Virus record (IMG/VR): IMGVR_UViG_3300027754_003140
Location: 1-26,867 of that record
From: a virus
Direction: 5' to 3' (one strand)
Length of the DNA stretch: 26,867 nt
The translations under genes were made by a program, and so were the position numbers. This document shows, one piece after another, positions 6,140 to 13,496 of the stretch (position 1 is its first letter; the number at the start of each line of letters is the position of its first letter). The notes under the pieces were generated by a model. The model saw only the letters and a program-made list of their open reading frames with translations, did not search any database and was not told where the DNA came from.

Positions 6140-7315
6140 TTATCTTCCGACTTCATTGAAATACTTAGACTTAACTTCGTCGTAAGACATACCCATCATT
6201 TTATTATAAAATAAAATATCAGATTTGAGATTATTTTCTGATTTTAGACGTTTATATCTTTCTATGGCTTTGGGTTTCCACCAGTCTATAATAGCATTAA
6301 TATCTTTCTTAAATAACTCTTTCATCACTAATTTGTCTTCAGTAATTTTATTTTGAAGAAATTCTTTGGTATTTTCATAAAAACAAGAATAATAAACACC
6401 TCGGTGAAATCCGTGTGTAAATTCGGATGTCCGTATTCCCAATGTTTGAAAGATCATAGCAATAACTCTATTTTTGGCTCCAGTAACAGGACCACTCACA
6501 CCCTCTTTTTGAGTCATTGCTTCATTATATTGTTGCGATTTATTTTTCTTTACCCATTCGTGCCATACGTCATATACACTATCATCTGGTTTAATAGACA
6601 TTTTACCCGCACTACTACCACATTTGTGCCACCATTTTAAACTATTATACATACTAAAACTGCCATACAGACTTGTAGTTGTTATTCCTACTAAAGTTTC
6701 ATTATATAATTGTTTCCATAACTCTCTAATTTTGGAACTGGTCACAAGAGCAGCAACCAATTTACCACCCAAGAAATTATAACCAAATGGTTGAGTGCTC
6801 ATGATGCAGCTACCAATAGCACTATTAGTAAGTTTTTTATCCGTCAAACGATTTTCAGATGTCCAACCTATATAATTGTCTCTATCTGTAATAGCAATTA
6901 CATCGCTGGAAATACTAACTGCTCCCAAATAACGAGGATTATCTATATTACCATCAGTAATCAAAAGTTTTATGAATCTTCCGGGAGTTTGAACATATTC
7001 CATCGTGTGACAGAATATTCTTAACATTACCCAATCTGTATCTAAGGTTTCATTATCTACATAAACAACAGTAGGATTAATTGCATTAATCTCATCAATT
7101 GTAAGTTGCTCATTATTAATATCAGTCGGAGTCCAAATTTTGGCTTTTGTCTGTGAGGATCTATTGATGTAAGTATCCAGAGTTTGTATTTCCAACCATT
7201 TCTTATAAAATGTCTGTTCCTCTACAGACATATTCTTTAAAAAGTTCATATTATCCAGAAACTTTTTCTTGTCTAAATCAAATTCACACTCTCCAAAAAA
7301 CTCATTAAAACTCAT
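6140..7315 (-). CDS. DruA/DUF4338-like protein
   Basis: 391 residues. The central part has the layout of DUF4338 (the DruA domain of the Druantia defence system and related phage proteins): RYLGAVSISSD (128-138), RDNYIGW (145-151), FLGGKLVAAL (181-190), W200 and Y204, TTTSLYGS (212-219), then a conserved GVSGPVTGAKNRVIAMIF region (272-289) and FHRGVYYSCFYENT (303-316). The protein is longer than the domain and its N-terminal ~100 residues are not recognised. The biochemical activity of the family is not well established. It lies 5 bp after a small unknown gene, with no druB-E-like helicase or methylase nearby, so it is not a Druantia operon. A stand-alone phage version is more likely. Confidence 0.55.
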   Translation of the reverse strand: MSFNEFFGECEFDLDKKKFLDNMNFLKNMSVEEQTFYKKWLEIQTLDTYINRSSQTKAKIWTPTDINNEQLTIDEINAINPTVVYVDNETLDTDWVMLRIFCHTMEYVQTPGRFIKLLITDGNIDNPRYLGAVSISSDVIAITDRDNYIGWTSENRLTDKKLTNSAIGSCIMSTQPFGYNFLGGKLVAALVTSSKIRELWKQLYNETLVGITTTSLYGSFSMYNSLKWWHKCGSSAGKMSIKPDDSVYDVWHEWVKKNKSQQYNEAMTQKEGVSGPVTGAKNRVIAMIFQTLGIRTSEFTHGFHRGVYYSCFYENTKEFLQNKITEDKLVMKELFKKDINAIIDWWKPKAIERYKRLKSENNLKSDILFYNKMMGMSYDEVKSKYFNEVGR

Positions 7316-7320
7316 AATAT

Positions 7321-7539
7321 TTATTTCTTACGAAAGACTAATTTAAATTTAATAGTCAATTCGTTATTAGTGGATTTAACTTCTTTTATTTCCCACTTTT
7401 CTTTTAAATCATCAAGATATAGATTTCTTCCATCTTCAACATATTGCAGTGGAAGTTCCATATCATACAACTCTTTTTCTTTGTATACCAGAAACTTTTT
7501 CTTAAATTTATCTAAATATAGTATGATAATATCTTTCAT
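7321..7539 (-). CDS. Small charged protein, unknown function
   Basis: 72 residues, Lys/Glu/Leu-rich with a likely alpha/beta fold: KDIIILYLDKFKKKFLVY at the start and ELTIKFKLVFRKK at the end. It is the first gene after the bidirectional terminator at 7633-7679 and lies 5 bp before the DruA-like gene, so the two are probably co-expressed. A leader of about 95 nt between terminator and ATG has no clear promoter. No family is recognised. Confidence 0.6.
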   Translation of the reverse strand: MKDIIILYLDKFKKKFLVYKEKELYDMELPLQYVEDGRNLYLDDLKEKWEIKEVKSTNNELTIKFKLVFRKK

Positions 7540-7632
7540 ATTTTGACGTGTAATCTTACGACATTGTAAGGTGGACCATCATATATATTGATATCAAACT
7601 TAAATCCTCACTGATGGACGTTATCCTCCAAA

Positions 7633-7679
7633 GAAAAAGTGCCGTATATCGTGATAGATTTGATATACGGCACCTTTTT
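7633..7679 (-). terminator. Intrinsic terminator (works in both directions by sequence)
   Basis: A perfect 12-bp stem (7639-7650 with 7662-7673, core GTGCCGTATATC) around an 11-nt loop, flanked by AAAAA and TTTTT, so either strand gives a hairpin followed by a U run. On the minus strand it ends the transcript carrying the AAA+, VWA and GGKGRP genes. Confidence 0.85.
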
Positions 7680-7701
7680 ATCACCAATCTTTTTCAGATT
7701 C

Positions 7702-8094
7702 TTATGCAAGAATCTTTTCAGATTTAGTTACATTTGAGGTTGTCATGGTTTCAATTTTAGAAGACGCAGACTCCGACTTGATGTTCACAACATTGACGGT
7801 ATAACGGTCGTGTAGAAGAACTTCTGCATTTTTAGCAGCTTCAATCGCATTTGAAGAAATCGGATTCATTGCGAATGCGATTGTTGGACGACCCTTTCCT
7901 CCGTGCATAGTTCCTAGATCTGAAATAAGTCCTTCGTCAAGCGCATTCTTGAGACGAACCCGTAGTGTGATTTCCTTGAAATCACTATTATCTGCATTCA
8001 ACGTCTTAACCGTAAAGAACGTATTAACACTTGGCCACTTAATCACTTGATTAGTTTTGTTCTTACGATCAGTCTTCTTAGTTGCGTTACTCAT
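7702..8094 (-). CDS. Small winged-helix-like protein with GGKGRP motif
   Basis: 130 residues: a Lys/Thr-rich head, then FFTVKTLNADNSDFKEITLRV (about 26-46), LKNALDEGLISDLG and HGGKGRPTIAFAMNP (64-78), and a low-complexity Ser/Thr/Glu tail. The pattern 'helix, ITLRxRLKxALDEG, loop, GGKGRPxxxFA' looks like the recognition helix and wing of a small winged helix, so a DNA-binding role is plausible. Codon use is GC-richer than neighbours, suggesting good expression. It has its own promoter (8143-8171), one of the few clear ribosome-binding sites in the window (AAGGAA 7 nt before the ATG) and a strong terminator after it, so it can be made separately from the VWA gene upstream. Confidence 0.65.
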   Translation of the reverse strand: MSNATKKTDRKNKTNQVIKWPSVNTFFTVKTLNADNSDFKEITLRVRLKNALDEGLISDLGTMHGGKGRPTIAFAMNPISSNAIEAAKNAEVLLHDRYTVNVVNIKSESASSKIETMTTSNVTKSEKILA

Positions 8095-8142
8095 ATTAGT
8101 TTCCTTTTTATTTTTTATTGTTTAATTTTAACCGACATATTA

Positions 8143-8171
8143 AATTTAACACACTCGACGACTTATGTCAA
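8143..8171 (-). promoter_or_regulatory. Sigma-70-type promoter for the GGKGRP gene
   Basis: On the minus strand TTGACA (8171-8166), 17-bp spacer, TAAATT (8148-8143). The -35 box overlaps the TGA of the VWA gene. Downstream, GGTTAAAATTAAA resembles the start of the leader element seen before uvsE and the AAA+ gene. Confidence 0.75.
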
Positions 8172-10243
8172 TTCTTTTGTAAAAACATTTTATTAATTGT
8201 TTTAGCAATGTCAAAAATATTTTCAATGTTCACAAATGACGCATTTATTCCATACATTGTTTTAAACATATTACGGATCTTATTATCTGATTCATTTTCA
8301 AGTTTACCAGAAATATATGGTGAAGTGTATTGTTCTTTAATAAAATAACTCAAAATTTTATATCCACGATCACGAATTTTGTAAACTTGTTGACGTGTAT
8401 GTATGGCCGCTGGTTCTCCTGTATAAGAAATAGAATTATTGTTTATGTCTGAATAATTCATATATGGCTGACCATCACTGAAATTTAGAAAATAAAAATC
8501 TTCTTCAGTTGACATCGGCAATTCATTCATAATTGATTCATAACAAAGTCCCTCAGGAGTACAACCAGATGGATAAATATATTTAAATAAATTCTTTACT
8601 TTACTGATTTTATCTGTATCTGAATCATATGCAATAACTACATATGGAAGGTCCATTCCACGGGATGCTATAAATGTTGTTCTGAAACTAACACTTGCTC
8701 GAAGATTATCAATCATTGATGCGGCTTTACAAATAGCAACCACCGACGTCATTGTTGATAACCATTTTTTACCTGACATACTGGTACTTGCGTCTACGCT
8801 AATATGTATATATGACTTGTTGTATTTATCCACATCCATTGAATAGAAAATGTTCTCATTTTCAAAACTCAATTCAGACAAAATCCGTTTATCTACTCGT
8901 CCAGATGGTTTGCGCATATACTTCGTAGTATTACTTTCATTACGCAATTGTAGTTTTCTTCCCAAAACTGTACCCTTGATAATTCCTAAATTGACAGCTT
9001 TAGTCATCTTCTCATCTGTGACTGGTATATGTTTCATTGGATCTTTAAGTGTCAATGGAAATAATTCACTACTAAGTAGTTCATAATTCATTTTCTTGAC
9101 AACGATGCAATCCACACTATGAGAACCATCTGATTTAATATAAGTAGATCCTACAGTTGACAATGTAATTCCGGACTTATCAATAGAATCTAAAATTTTC
9201 TTTTCTTTGGAGGTAACTTTCTTCTTTTTAATGTTTCCTGCCAAAAAATTTTTCTGTTTTTCAAGTGCCTTTTTAATCTTGTTAAGTTTATTATCAGAAA
9301 CCTTGGGGTCATTTCCAATATTGTCTTTTACAGTATCTTCCTTAGAAGACGCAACTCGATTGGTGTCGCCACCAAGAACGTCGTCAACCGATTCATTCTG
9401 ATTGGAAGATTCATCAGAATCTTTAGATTCTTCTGATGTAGACGAATCCTCTGTGGATTTTCCTTTTGTATCTGATTGTGCAGATGACTTTTCTTTCTCA
9501 TCTTTATGTTCTGTTACATTCTTTAATATAACTTCACACACGTCATATGCAAGTAACAATCTATCGGTTGGAGTTGTTAACCTATCAATTTTTGATAAAT
9601 TAATAAGTTTCGCAATATCACGAAGACCTGTCAAAGCCTCAAGATCAGTATTGACATTATTAAAATTGATGATACGAGATTCATAACTTGCAATACTAGG
9701 ATTTCTATACAATTGACTCCTCAACATTTCGTCAATTTTGGGACTATTGAAATATGTATCATACAAAGCGGTATAATACCCACGATAACCAGGAGCATTT
9801 TTGTATACAAAATTATCAATATAACGATCCTCAATATAATTGAGGATGTTTTTTGTTAGAATATGAACGTCTTCTTTTGAAATTTGAAGTTTCTCAGAAT
9901 ATTTATACAAGATATTAGGAACCTTCTGCCAAATAGTTTTGAAAATATCAAAATCAGACAATACAACGTGACTACCTTCGTGTAGAGCTAGTCCTACAGC
10001 AGTATCAAAATCTTCCTTTTTTACAATATCGGAAGAAATATAAACAGACTTTCCATCTGTGAAATTATCTCCTCCGTCATTGAAAAATACAGGAATATTT
10101 TTGTTAGTCAAAATATGAACAAAGTTACTAATAGCTCTACGAGCCATAGACAACTTAATCAAATTTGTATTAATTGCACCTTGTTGATCAACTTCATCAA
10201 ATTCAAAATCTTCCAACCAATAGTCACTGTATGATGTATCCAT
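8168..10243 (-). CDS. Large VWA-domain protein with an HExxH motif (CobT-like partner of the AAA+ ATPase)
   Basis: 691 residues in three parts. (1) N-terminal domain with an HExxH motif, H88-EGS-H92, in LALHEGSHVVLSDFD, typical of a zinc peptidase or peptidase-derived fold. (2) A Ser/Asp/Glu/Lys-rich low-complexity linker (about 245-345). (3) A C-terminal VWA domain with a complete MIDAS metal site: D484-A-S486-T-S488, T562 in GCTPEG and D590 in FSDGQP. MoxR-type AAA+ ATPases usually work with a VWA partner as a remodelling machine, and CobT of the cobalt chelatase has the same acidic-linker-plus-VWA layout. It follows the AAA+ gene by 10 bp. Whether the HExxH site cuts protein is not shown; the substrate is unknown. 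No cobalamin genes are present, so a chelatase role is unlikely. Confidence 0.85.
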   Translation of the reverse strand: MDTSYSDYWLEDFEFDEVDQQGAINTNLIKLSMARRAISNFVHILTNKNIPVFFNDGGDNFTDGKSVYISSDIVKKEDFDTAVGLALHEGSHVVLSDFDIFKTIWQKVPNILYKYSEKLQISKEDVHILTKNILNYIEDRYIDNFVYKNAPGYRGYYTALYDTYFNSPKIDEMLRSQLYRNPSIASYESRIINFNNVNTDLEALTGLRDIAKLINLSKIDRLTTPTDRLLLAYDVCEVILKNVTEHKDEKEKSSAQSDTKGKSTEDSSTSEESKDSDESSNQNESVDDVLGGDTNRVASSKEDTVKDNIGNDPKVSDNKLNKIKKALEKQKNFLAGNIKKKKVTSKEKKILDSIDKSGITLSTVGSTYIKSDGSHSVDCIVVKKMNYELLSSELFPLTLKDPMKHIPVTDEKMTKAVNLGIIKGTVLGRKLQLRNESNTTKYMRKPSGRVDKRILSELSFENENIFYSMDVDKYNKSYIHISVDASTSMSGKKWLSTMTSVVAICKAASMIDNLRASVSFRTTFIASRGMDLPYVVIAYDSDTDKISKVKNLFKYIYPSGCTPEGLCYESIMNELPMSTEEDFYFLNFSDGQPYMNYSDINNNSISYTGEPAAIHTRQQVYKIRDRGYKILSYFIKEQYTSPYISGKLENESDNKIRNMFKTMYGINASFVNIENIFDIAKTINKMFLQKN

Positions 10244-10253
10244 ATGGTTAGGA

Positions 10254-11201
10254 TTAAAATGGAGGTTCAGAATTGTTCAACGGATCATTAATTAGATTAT
10301 TAGGCGAAGTGTTTGGAATATATTTTTGAACAACCTGTTTCATATAGGTACGTTCGCTGTCAACTCCGCCATCATTCATGAAATTTGGATAAATTGCAGT
10401 TTCTGCAATTTCAATCAAATCAAAACCATCCAGAATAAGTTCACTCATTTCAACCGTAGACCGAGTAGGAATGAAGTTGGTAAGCTTACTATCTTCATTC
10501 TTCATTTGTTCTCGTGTAAGACTTGCAATTTCGCACACAGCAGACAGAGTCTTTAATAGAGATTCGTCGGTAATGGAGAAACGAGTCTTCAAATATTCAA
10601 ATTCAGTTTTAAAATCCATTGGAGTCATTTCAATCTTGATTGGAAATCGACTCATCAGTGCTCGATCCATAACACGGGTAGCAGTATATTCATTTCCAAT
10701 ATTAGCGGTTCCAATAAAACAAACACCTTCAGCTACCTTAACCACTTCACTGTCTTGTTTTTCATCAAGCCTCAAATAACGTTGAATGTCATCCAATACT
10801 GTCATTAATACATTCCACGCGTCATGATGAGCCCGACTGATTTCGTCAAGAAGAATTACAGCGTTCGGAGTCTTGATTGCCTTGACAAAGGTAGATTCAC
10901 TGAAAAAAGTTCCTATTTCTTTGTTATAATGAGTATTACCAATCAGTGATGCCCGTGCATCTTGTGTGGCACCCAAATTAAAATAAAAGTAAGGACGTTC
11001 CAATGCGATGGCAACAGATTGCGCTGCCAACGTCTTGCCACATCCCGTAGGGCCAACAATCAAAATATTTTTTCCACGATATACCGATCTTACCAAATAC
11101 TTCCATTTGATGTTATCAATTACAAGTTCCGATGGCTTAATCGTATGACTATCTTTGATTAGAGATTTGATGTCTATGTTCTTGATGTTCGGTTTCTTCA
11201 T
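10254..11201 (-). CDS. CobS/MoxR-type AAA+ ATPase
   Basis: 315 residues from ATG 11201; an in-frame TTG at 11228 would add nine codons but lies in the conserved leader element, so it is rejected. Walker A is GPTGCGKT (50-57), Walker B AVILLDE (114-120) followed by ISRAHHDAWNVLMTVLDDIQRYLRLDE-type sequence in which the CobS/MoxR signature is easily seen, sensor 1 is GTANIGNEY (164-172), and an arginine finger candidate is R185 in ALMSRF. Phage homologues are often annotated 'CobS', but their true substrate is not established. It is the first gene of an operon with the VWA/HExxH protein and has its own promoter and upstream terminator. Confidence 0.9.
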   Translation of the reverse strand: MKKPNIKNIDIKSLIKDSHTIKPSELVIDNIKWKYLVRSVYRGKNILIVGPTGCGKTLAAQSVAIALERPYFYFNLGATQDARASLIGNTHYNKEIGTFFSESTFVKAIKTPNAVILLDEISRAHHDAWNVLMTVLDDIQRYLRLDEKQDSEVVKVAEGVCFIGTANIGNEYTATRVMDRALMSRFPIKIEMTPMDFKTEFEYLKTRFSITDESLLKTLSAVCEIASLTREQMKNEDSKLTNFIPTRSTVEMSELILDGFDLIEIAETAIYPNFMNDGGVDSERTYMKQVVQKYIPNTSPNNLINDPLNNSEPPF

Positions 11202-11209
11202 AATATTCG

Positions 11210-11238
11210 AGGAAGGAAATCCTTTCAACTTTAACCAA
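11210..11238 (-). promoter_or_regulatory. Leader element shared with uvsE (copy 2)
   Basis: Minus strand: CTTGGTTAAAG, then TTGAAAGGA, then TTTCCTTCCT, ending 8 nt before the AAA+ ATG. It matches the uvsE leader copy (6062-6090) at 24 of 29 positions, with the same AAGG-NTTT-CCTT pairing potential. Confidence 0.5.
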
Positions 11239-11263
11239 GTGGAGGAATTCCGACCATGTGTTT

Positions 11264-11292
11264 AATATAATCCACATTTCTCTAAAAGTCAA
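11264..11292 (-). promoter_or_regulatory. Sigma-70-type promoter for the AAA+/VWA operon
   Basis: On the minus strand TTGACT (11292-11287), 17-bp spacer, TATATT (11269-11264), immediately downstream of the terminator that closes the previous transcript. The transcript would carry a ~55-nt leader. Confidence 0.75.
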
Positions 11293-11324
11293 ACAAAAAA
11301 ACCGTCAAAGTAAATTGACGGTTT
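11292..11324 (-). terminator. Intrinsic terminator after the charged unknown gene
   Basis: Stem AAACCGTCAA (11299-11308) with TTGACGGTTT (11315-11324), 10 perfect pairs and a 6-nt loop, followed on the minus strand by a run of T. It separates the nrd/PAS/Mom region from the AAA+/VWA operon. Confidence 0.9.
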
Positions 11325-11386
11325 GATTTTAAATGTAAATTAATCTTTTAATTAACGATTTGATTTTAAATGTAAATTAATCTTTT
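11322..11386. repeat. 28-bp direct repeat, 37-bp period
   Basis: Two identical 28-bp copies at 11322-11349 and 11359-11386, starting TTTGATTTTAAATG and ending TTAATCTTTT. The second covers the stop codon of the gene ending at 11377 and the first runs into the terminator stem. It looks like a local duplication of the gene's 3' end. Confidence 0.85.
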
Positions 11387-12006
11387 TTTGGTCTACCTTT
11401 TCCTTTGAAGGTTTTTTGTTTGATTATAATTTTATTATCTTTTTGCTTTGGATATTTGTAATCTGCAAATTTACCAACATTCCTCTTACCATCTGCACTT
11501 TCATCTTTTACACTATGATCTACTTGTTTCTTTATTTTTTTATCTGTTTCTTGTGGTTTGTCAAGATTCTTCTTTCCTTCTTTGTCTTCCGAATTCACCG
11601 AACACTTTTCCCACTTCTTTTGTCCAAAATCAGGTCCATTTTCTTTGAGAGTTTCAGTGACATACTTTTTCAACTCTTCAAAATTTAAATTAAATTTCTT
11701 GGTTCTGTCGGTTTTGTTTTTAAAATAAATTACATTAAAACTGTCATCTGTCATTGGATAGATACTAAAATGGTGAGGGTCACAATCACATACATTATAT
11801 CTCTTATTGTCGTCATAAACAACTTTTGCATCCTTGTTTGCCTTGGAAACTTCCTCGGCTAATTCTTCCATCTTGGCTTCCAATGATGGTTGTTTACTGA
11901 ATTTCATTGATTTCAATGATTCATTAACTATTTCTTTTATTGCTTTAACGACTTTTAATTCAGAAATACATTCACGAATGAGTTCTATTAATTGGTGTTT
12001 TGTCAT
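11377..12006 (-). CDS. Charged protein, unknown function
   Basis: 209 residues. The head MTKHQLIELIRECISELK is a short amphipathic helix of a type seen at the start of many T4-like phage proteins. A middle part (about 60-125) contains VCDCDPHHFSIYPM, with two Cys and two His that could bind metal, followed by a beta-rich segment. The last ~80 residues are highly charged and disordered, ending FKGKGRPKKD, similar to an AT-hook. DNA association is possible but unproven. It lies 15 bp after the Mom-like gene; a TTGATA-N17-TATATA sequence at 12013-12041 would start transcription at the start codon itself and is not called. Confidence 0.6.
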   Translation of the reverse strand: MTKHQLIELIRECISELKVVKAIKEIVNESLKSMKFSKQPSLEAKMEELAEEVSKANKDAKVVYDDNKRYNVCDCDPHHFSIYPMTDDSFNVIYFKNKTDRTKKFNLNFEELKKYVTETLKENGPDFGQKKWEKCSVNSEDKEGKKNLDKPQETDKKIKKQVDHSVKDESADGKRNVGKFADYKYPKQKDNKIIIKQKTFKGKGRPKKD

Positions 12007-12021
12007 ATGTTATATATATAA

Positions 12022-12804
12022 TCAAAAATATAAATTATCAATGTTATTTTCAACTGTTATTTTCTCTATTTCTTCAACATAAGATCCTACCTTTGGATAG
12101 GGTAATATTGGATGTTTTAGTAATTTTGCGAGCTTTTTGTTCTCTATTTTAGACGAAATGAACTTAATATATCGATGTTTACCACTTTCTTTCTTTCTCC
12201 AAAAAGTTCTTCCTATCTTTATTTTCAATTTATCAACCCCATGACTTCCCCACTTAGAATATACACTTCTACTATGTATCCACTTATAATTAGGGGGGCC
12301 TGATAAACTAACACTATAATTAGGCATTAAAGCTATATCTATATAATTGTCTCCCTGATACAAAAATCCAGTTGCCTGATAGATTATTCCAACATGTCCA
12401 ACTTCACTGTCTGCGTAACTCAATATACATTTAATCTTTGGGTAATCCTTGTTTATACAACGAAAAGATTCAGCAATACAGTAACTCTCAATATTCTTAC
12501 CATAAGAATCTCTAATCCAAAGACGGGTCAATTCAAATACACTGTCATTGGTTATTTGTTCACTAATACTAGTGCTACAATTTCTACCAACCGAATTTCC
12601 ATATACCAAAACCCCAATCAATTTAGAATTAAACCCACCAAAAAATGTGCTTTCAACGTATTCTTTATAATATACACCATATGCAACACTACAAAGAGTC
12701 CATTTGTGGGTATAGTGGTTCTTTTCTATTAACTGTCTCGCTATTTTCTTATCAATTGGTTTCAAATAAACCAATGACGTATCACAGTAAGATTGTTCTC
12801 TCAT
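12022..12804 (-). CDS. Mom-like DNA modification protein (GNAT-related)
   Basis: 260 residues. The order of motifs matches phage Mu Mom and its relatives: an N-terminal ARQLIEKNHYTHKW segment (22-35), LIGVLVYG (62-69), ELTRLWIRDSYGKNIES (91-107), a run of helix, and ILSYADSEVGHVGIIYQATGF (127-147). Mom is an acetyltransferase-fold enzyme that converts adenine in DNA to N6-carbamoylmethyladenine, protecting phage DNA from many restriction enzymes. The C-terminal ~80 residues (after NYKWIHS) are basic and may be specific to this lineage. It lies 29 bp after the PAS gene. Mu's Com regulator has no visible counterpart here. Confidence is high for the family and moderate for the chemistry. Confidence 0.75.
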   Translation of the reverse strand: MREQSYCDTSLVYLKPIDKKIARQLIEKNHYTHKWTLCSVAYGVYYKEYVESTFFGGFNSKLIGVLVYGNSVGRNCSTSISEQITNDSVFELTRLWIRDSYGKNIESYCIAESFRCINKDYPKIKCILSYADSEVGHVGIIYQATGFLYQGDNYIDIALMPNYSVSLSGPPNYKWIHSRSVYSKWGSHGVDKLKIKIGRTFWRKKESGKHRYIKFISSKIENKKLAKLLKHPILPYPKVGSYVEEIEKITVENNIDNLYF

Positions 12805-12812
12805 AACAAATA

Positions 12813-12841
12813 ATGTTATAACAAAACAACAAATTAGTCAA
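12813..12841 (-). promoter_or_regulatory. Possible promoter for the Mom-like gene
   Basis: On the minus strand TTGACT (12841-12836), 17-bp spacer, TAACAT (12818-12813). The -10 box is only 8 bp from the ATG, so transcripts would be almost leaderless; the -35 overlaps the end of the PAS gene. Confidence 0.3.
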
Positions 12842-13421
12842 CAATCTTTATAATTCCCATGTAACCATTATTATTTACAGATTTATTAGCAATACAATAA
12901 ATATTATATATTTTAGCGTCTCTATCAATCATTCTAAATATATTTTCAAAATCTCTACCATCTGTCACACACGTTTCCCAATATTCACTCACTCTTTCAC
13001 GGTCCTCTGGATGTATTGCATTCTTCCAACCATTGCCCAAAAAGTATTTATCGTCTCTCTTTAACCAATCACAGTATTTTTTGTTTGTCCAAAGACATTT
13101 ACCATGATTGTCGCTCTCAAATACAGTTATGTTTTGATTGTCCAATAGCCAACGTTGTCTATCAAAAATCCGAGTGGTTAAAATGGTATTTTCAGACAAT
13201 TGTTTGTCCATTTTGTTGATCTTGTCTTTGATACTAGATCCGTGATTCGGCGTTAATTCTTCAAATATATGGTTTATTTTCTTATACATTTCTTTTCTCT
13301 CAGCTATCCCCTTTGAGGTGATTCTGACGATTTTATATGCCACGGTCAATGCACTACCTATTGCCAATATTATTGAGGCCACAATTGACAAGTTTTGGTT
13401 GAATAAATTTGAAATTTCCAT
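12834..13421 (-). CDS. Membrane-anchored PAS-domain protein
   Basis: 195 residues: a transmembrane helix (about 9-32), a charged, helical linker (about 35-90) and a C-terminal PAS domain (about 95-195). The PAS part shows ITVFESDNHGKCLWTNKKYCDWL, GNGWKNAIHPEDRERV (129-144), FENIFRMIDRDAKIYNIYC and the final GYMGIIKIVD strand. PAS domains sense small molecules, light or redox state, usually passing the signal to an output domain. Here there is none (no kinase, cyclase or HTH), so it may act by binding a host protein at the membrane. It has its own promoter, with an inverted repeat over the -35 box, between nrdB and the Mom-like gene. Confidence 0.8.
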   Translation of the reverse strand: MEISNLFNQNLSIVASIILAIGSALTVAYKIVRITSKGIAERKEMYKKINHIFEELTPNHGSSIKDKINKMDKQLSENTILTTRIFDRQRWLLDNQNITVFESDNHGKCLWTNKKYCDWLKRDDKYFLGNGWKNAIHPEDRERVSEYWETCVTDGRDFENIFRMIDRDAKIYNIYCIANKSVNNNGYMGIIKIVD

Positions 13422-13454
13422 AGTTAATGATAATAAATATAATAAAAAACACTA

Positions 13455-13483
13455 ATAGTAGCATTTTTTATACGAAGTGTAAA
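13455..13483 (-). promoter_or_regulatory. Sigma-70-type promoter for the PAS gene
   Basis: On the minus strand TTTACA (13483-13478), 17-bp spacer, TACTAT (13460-13455), 33 bp before the ATG. The -35 box lies in one arm of the inverted repeat at 13478-13496. Confidence 0.6.
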
Positions 13484-13496
13484 TTAATTATTTACA
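13478..13496. repeat. Perfect 7-bp inverted repeat over the -35 box and nrdB stop
   Basis: TGTAAAT (13478-13484) and ATTTACA (13490-13496), 5-bp spacer. It covers the -35 box of the PAS promoter and the stop codon of nrdB. It could be an operator for a small dimeric repressor, or chance in AT-rich DNA. Confidence 0.4.

Noticed and set aside
9207-9480. Repetitive-looking stretch considered as a DNA repeat or array
   Set aside because: It is the coding sequence of the Ser/Asp/Glu/Lys-rich linker; units are not regular enough for an array.
8850-9686. Plus-strand open frames opposite the VWA gene
   Set aside because: They mirror the low-complexity and conserved domains of a clear minus-strand gene and have no motifs of their own.
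11202-11228. TTG start upstream of the AAA+ gene
   Set aside because: It lies in the leader element also found before uvsE, where the matching sequence is not coding.
12013-12041. TTGATA-N17-TATATA before the charged unknown gene
   Set aside because: Transcription would begin at about the start codon, and the region is a TA-repeat where matches are easy to find.
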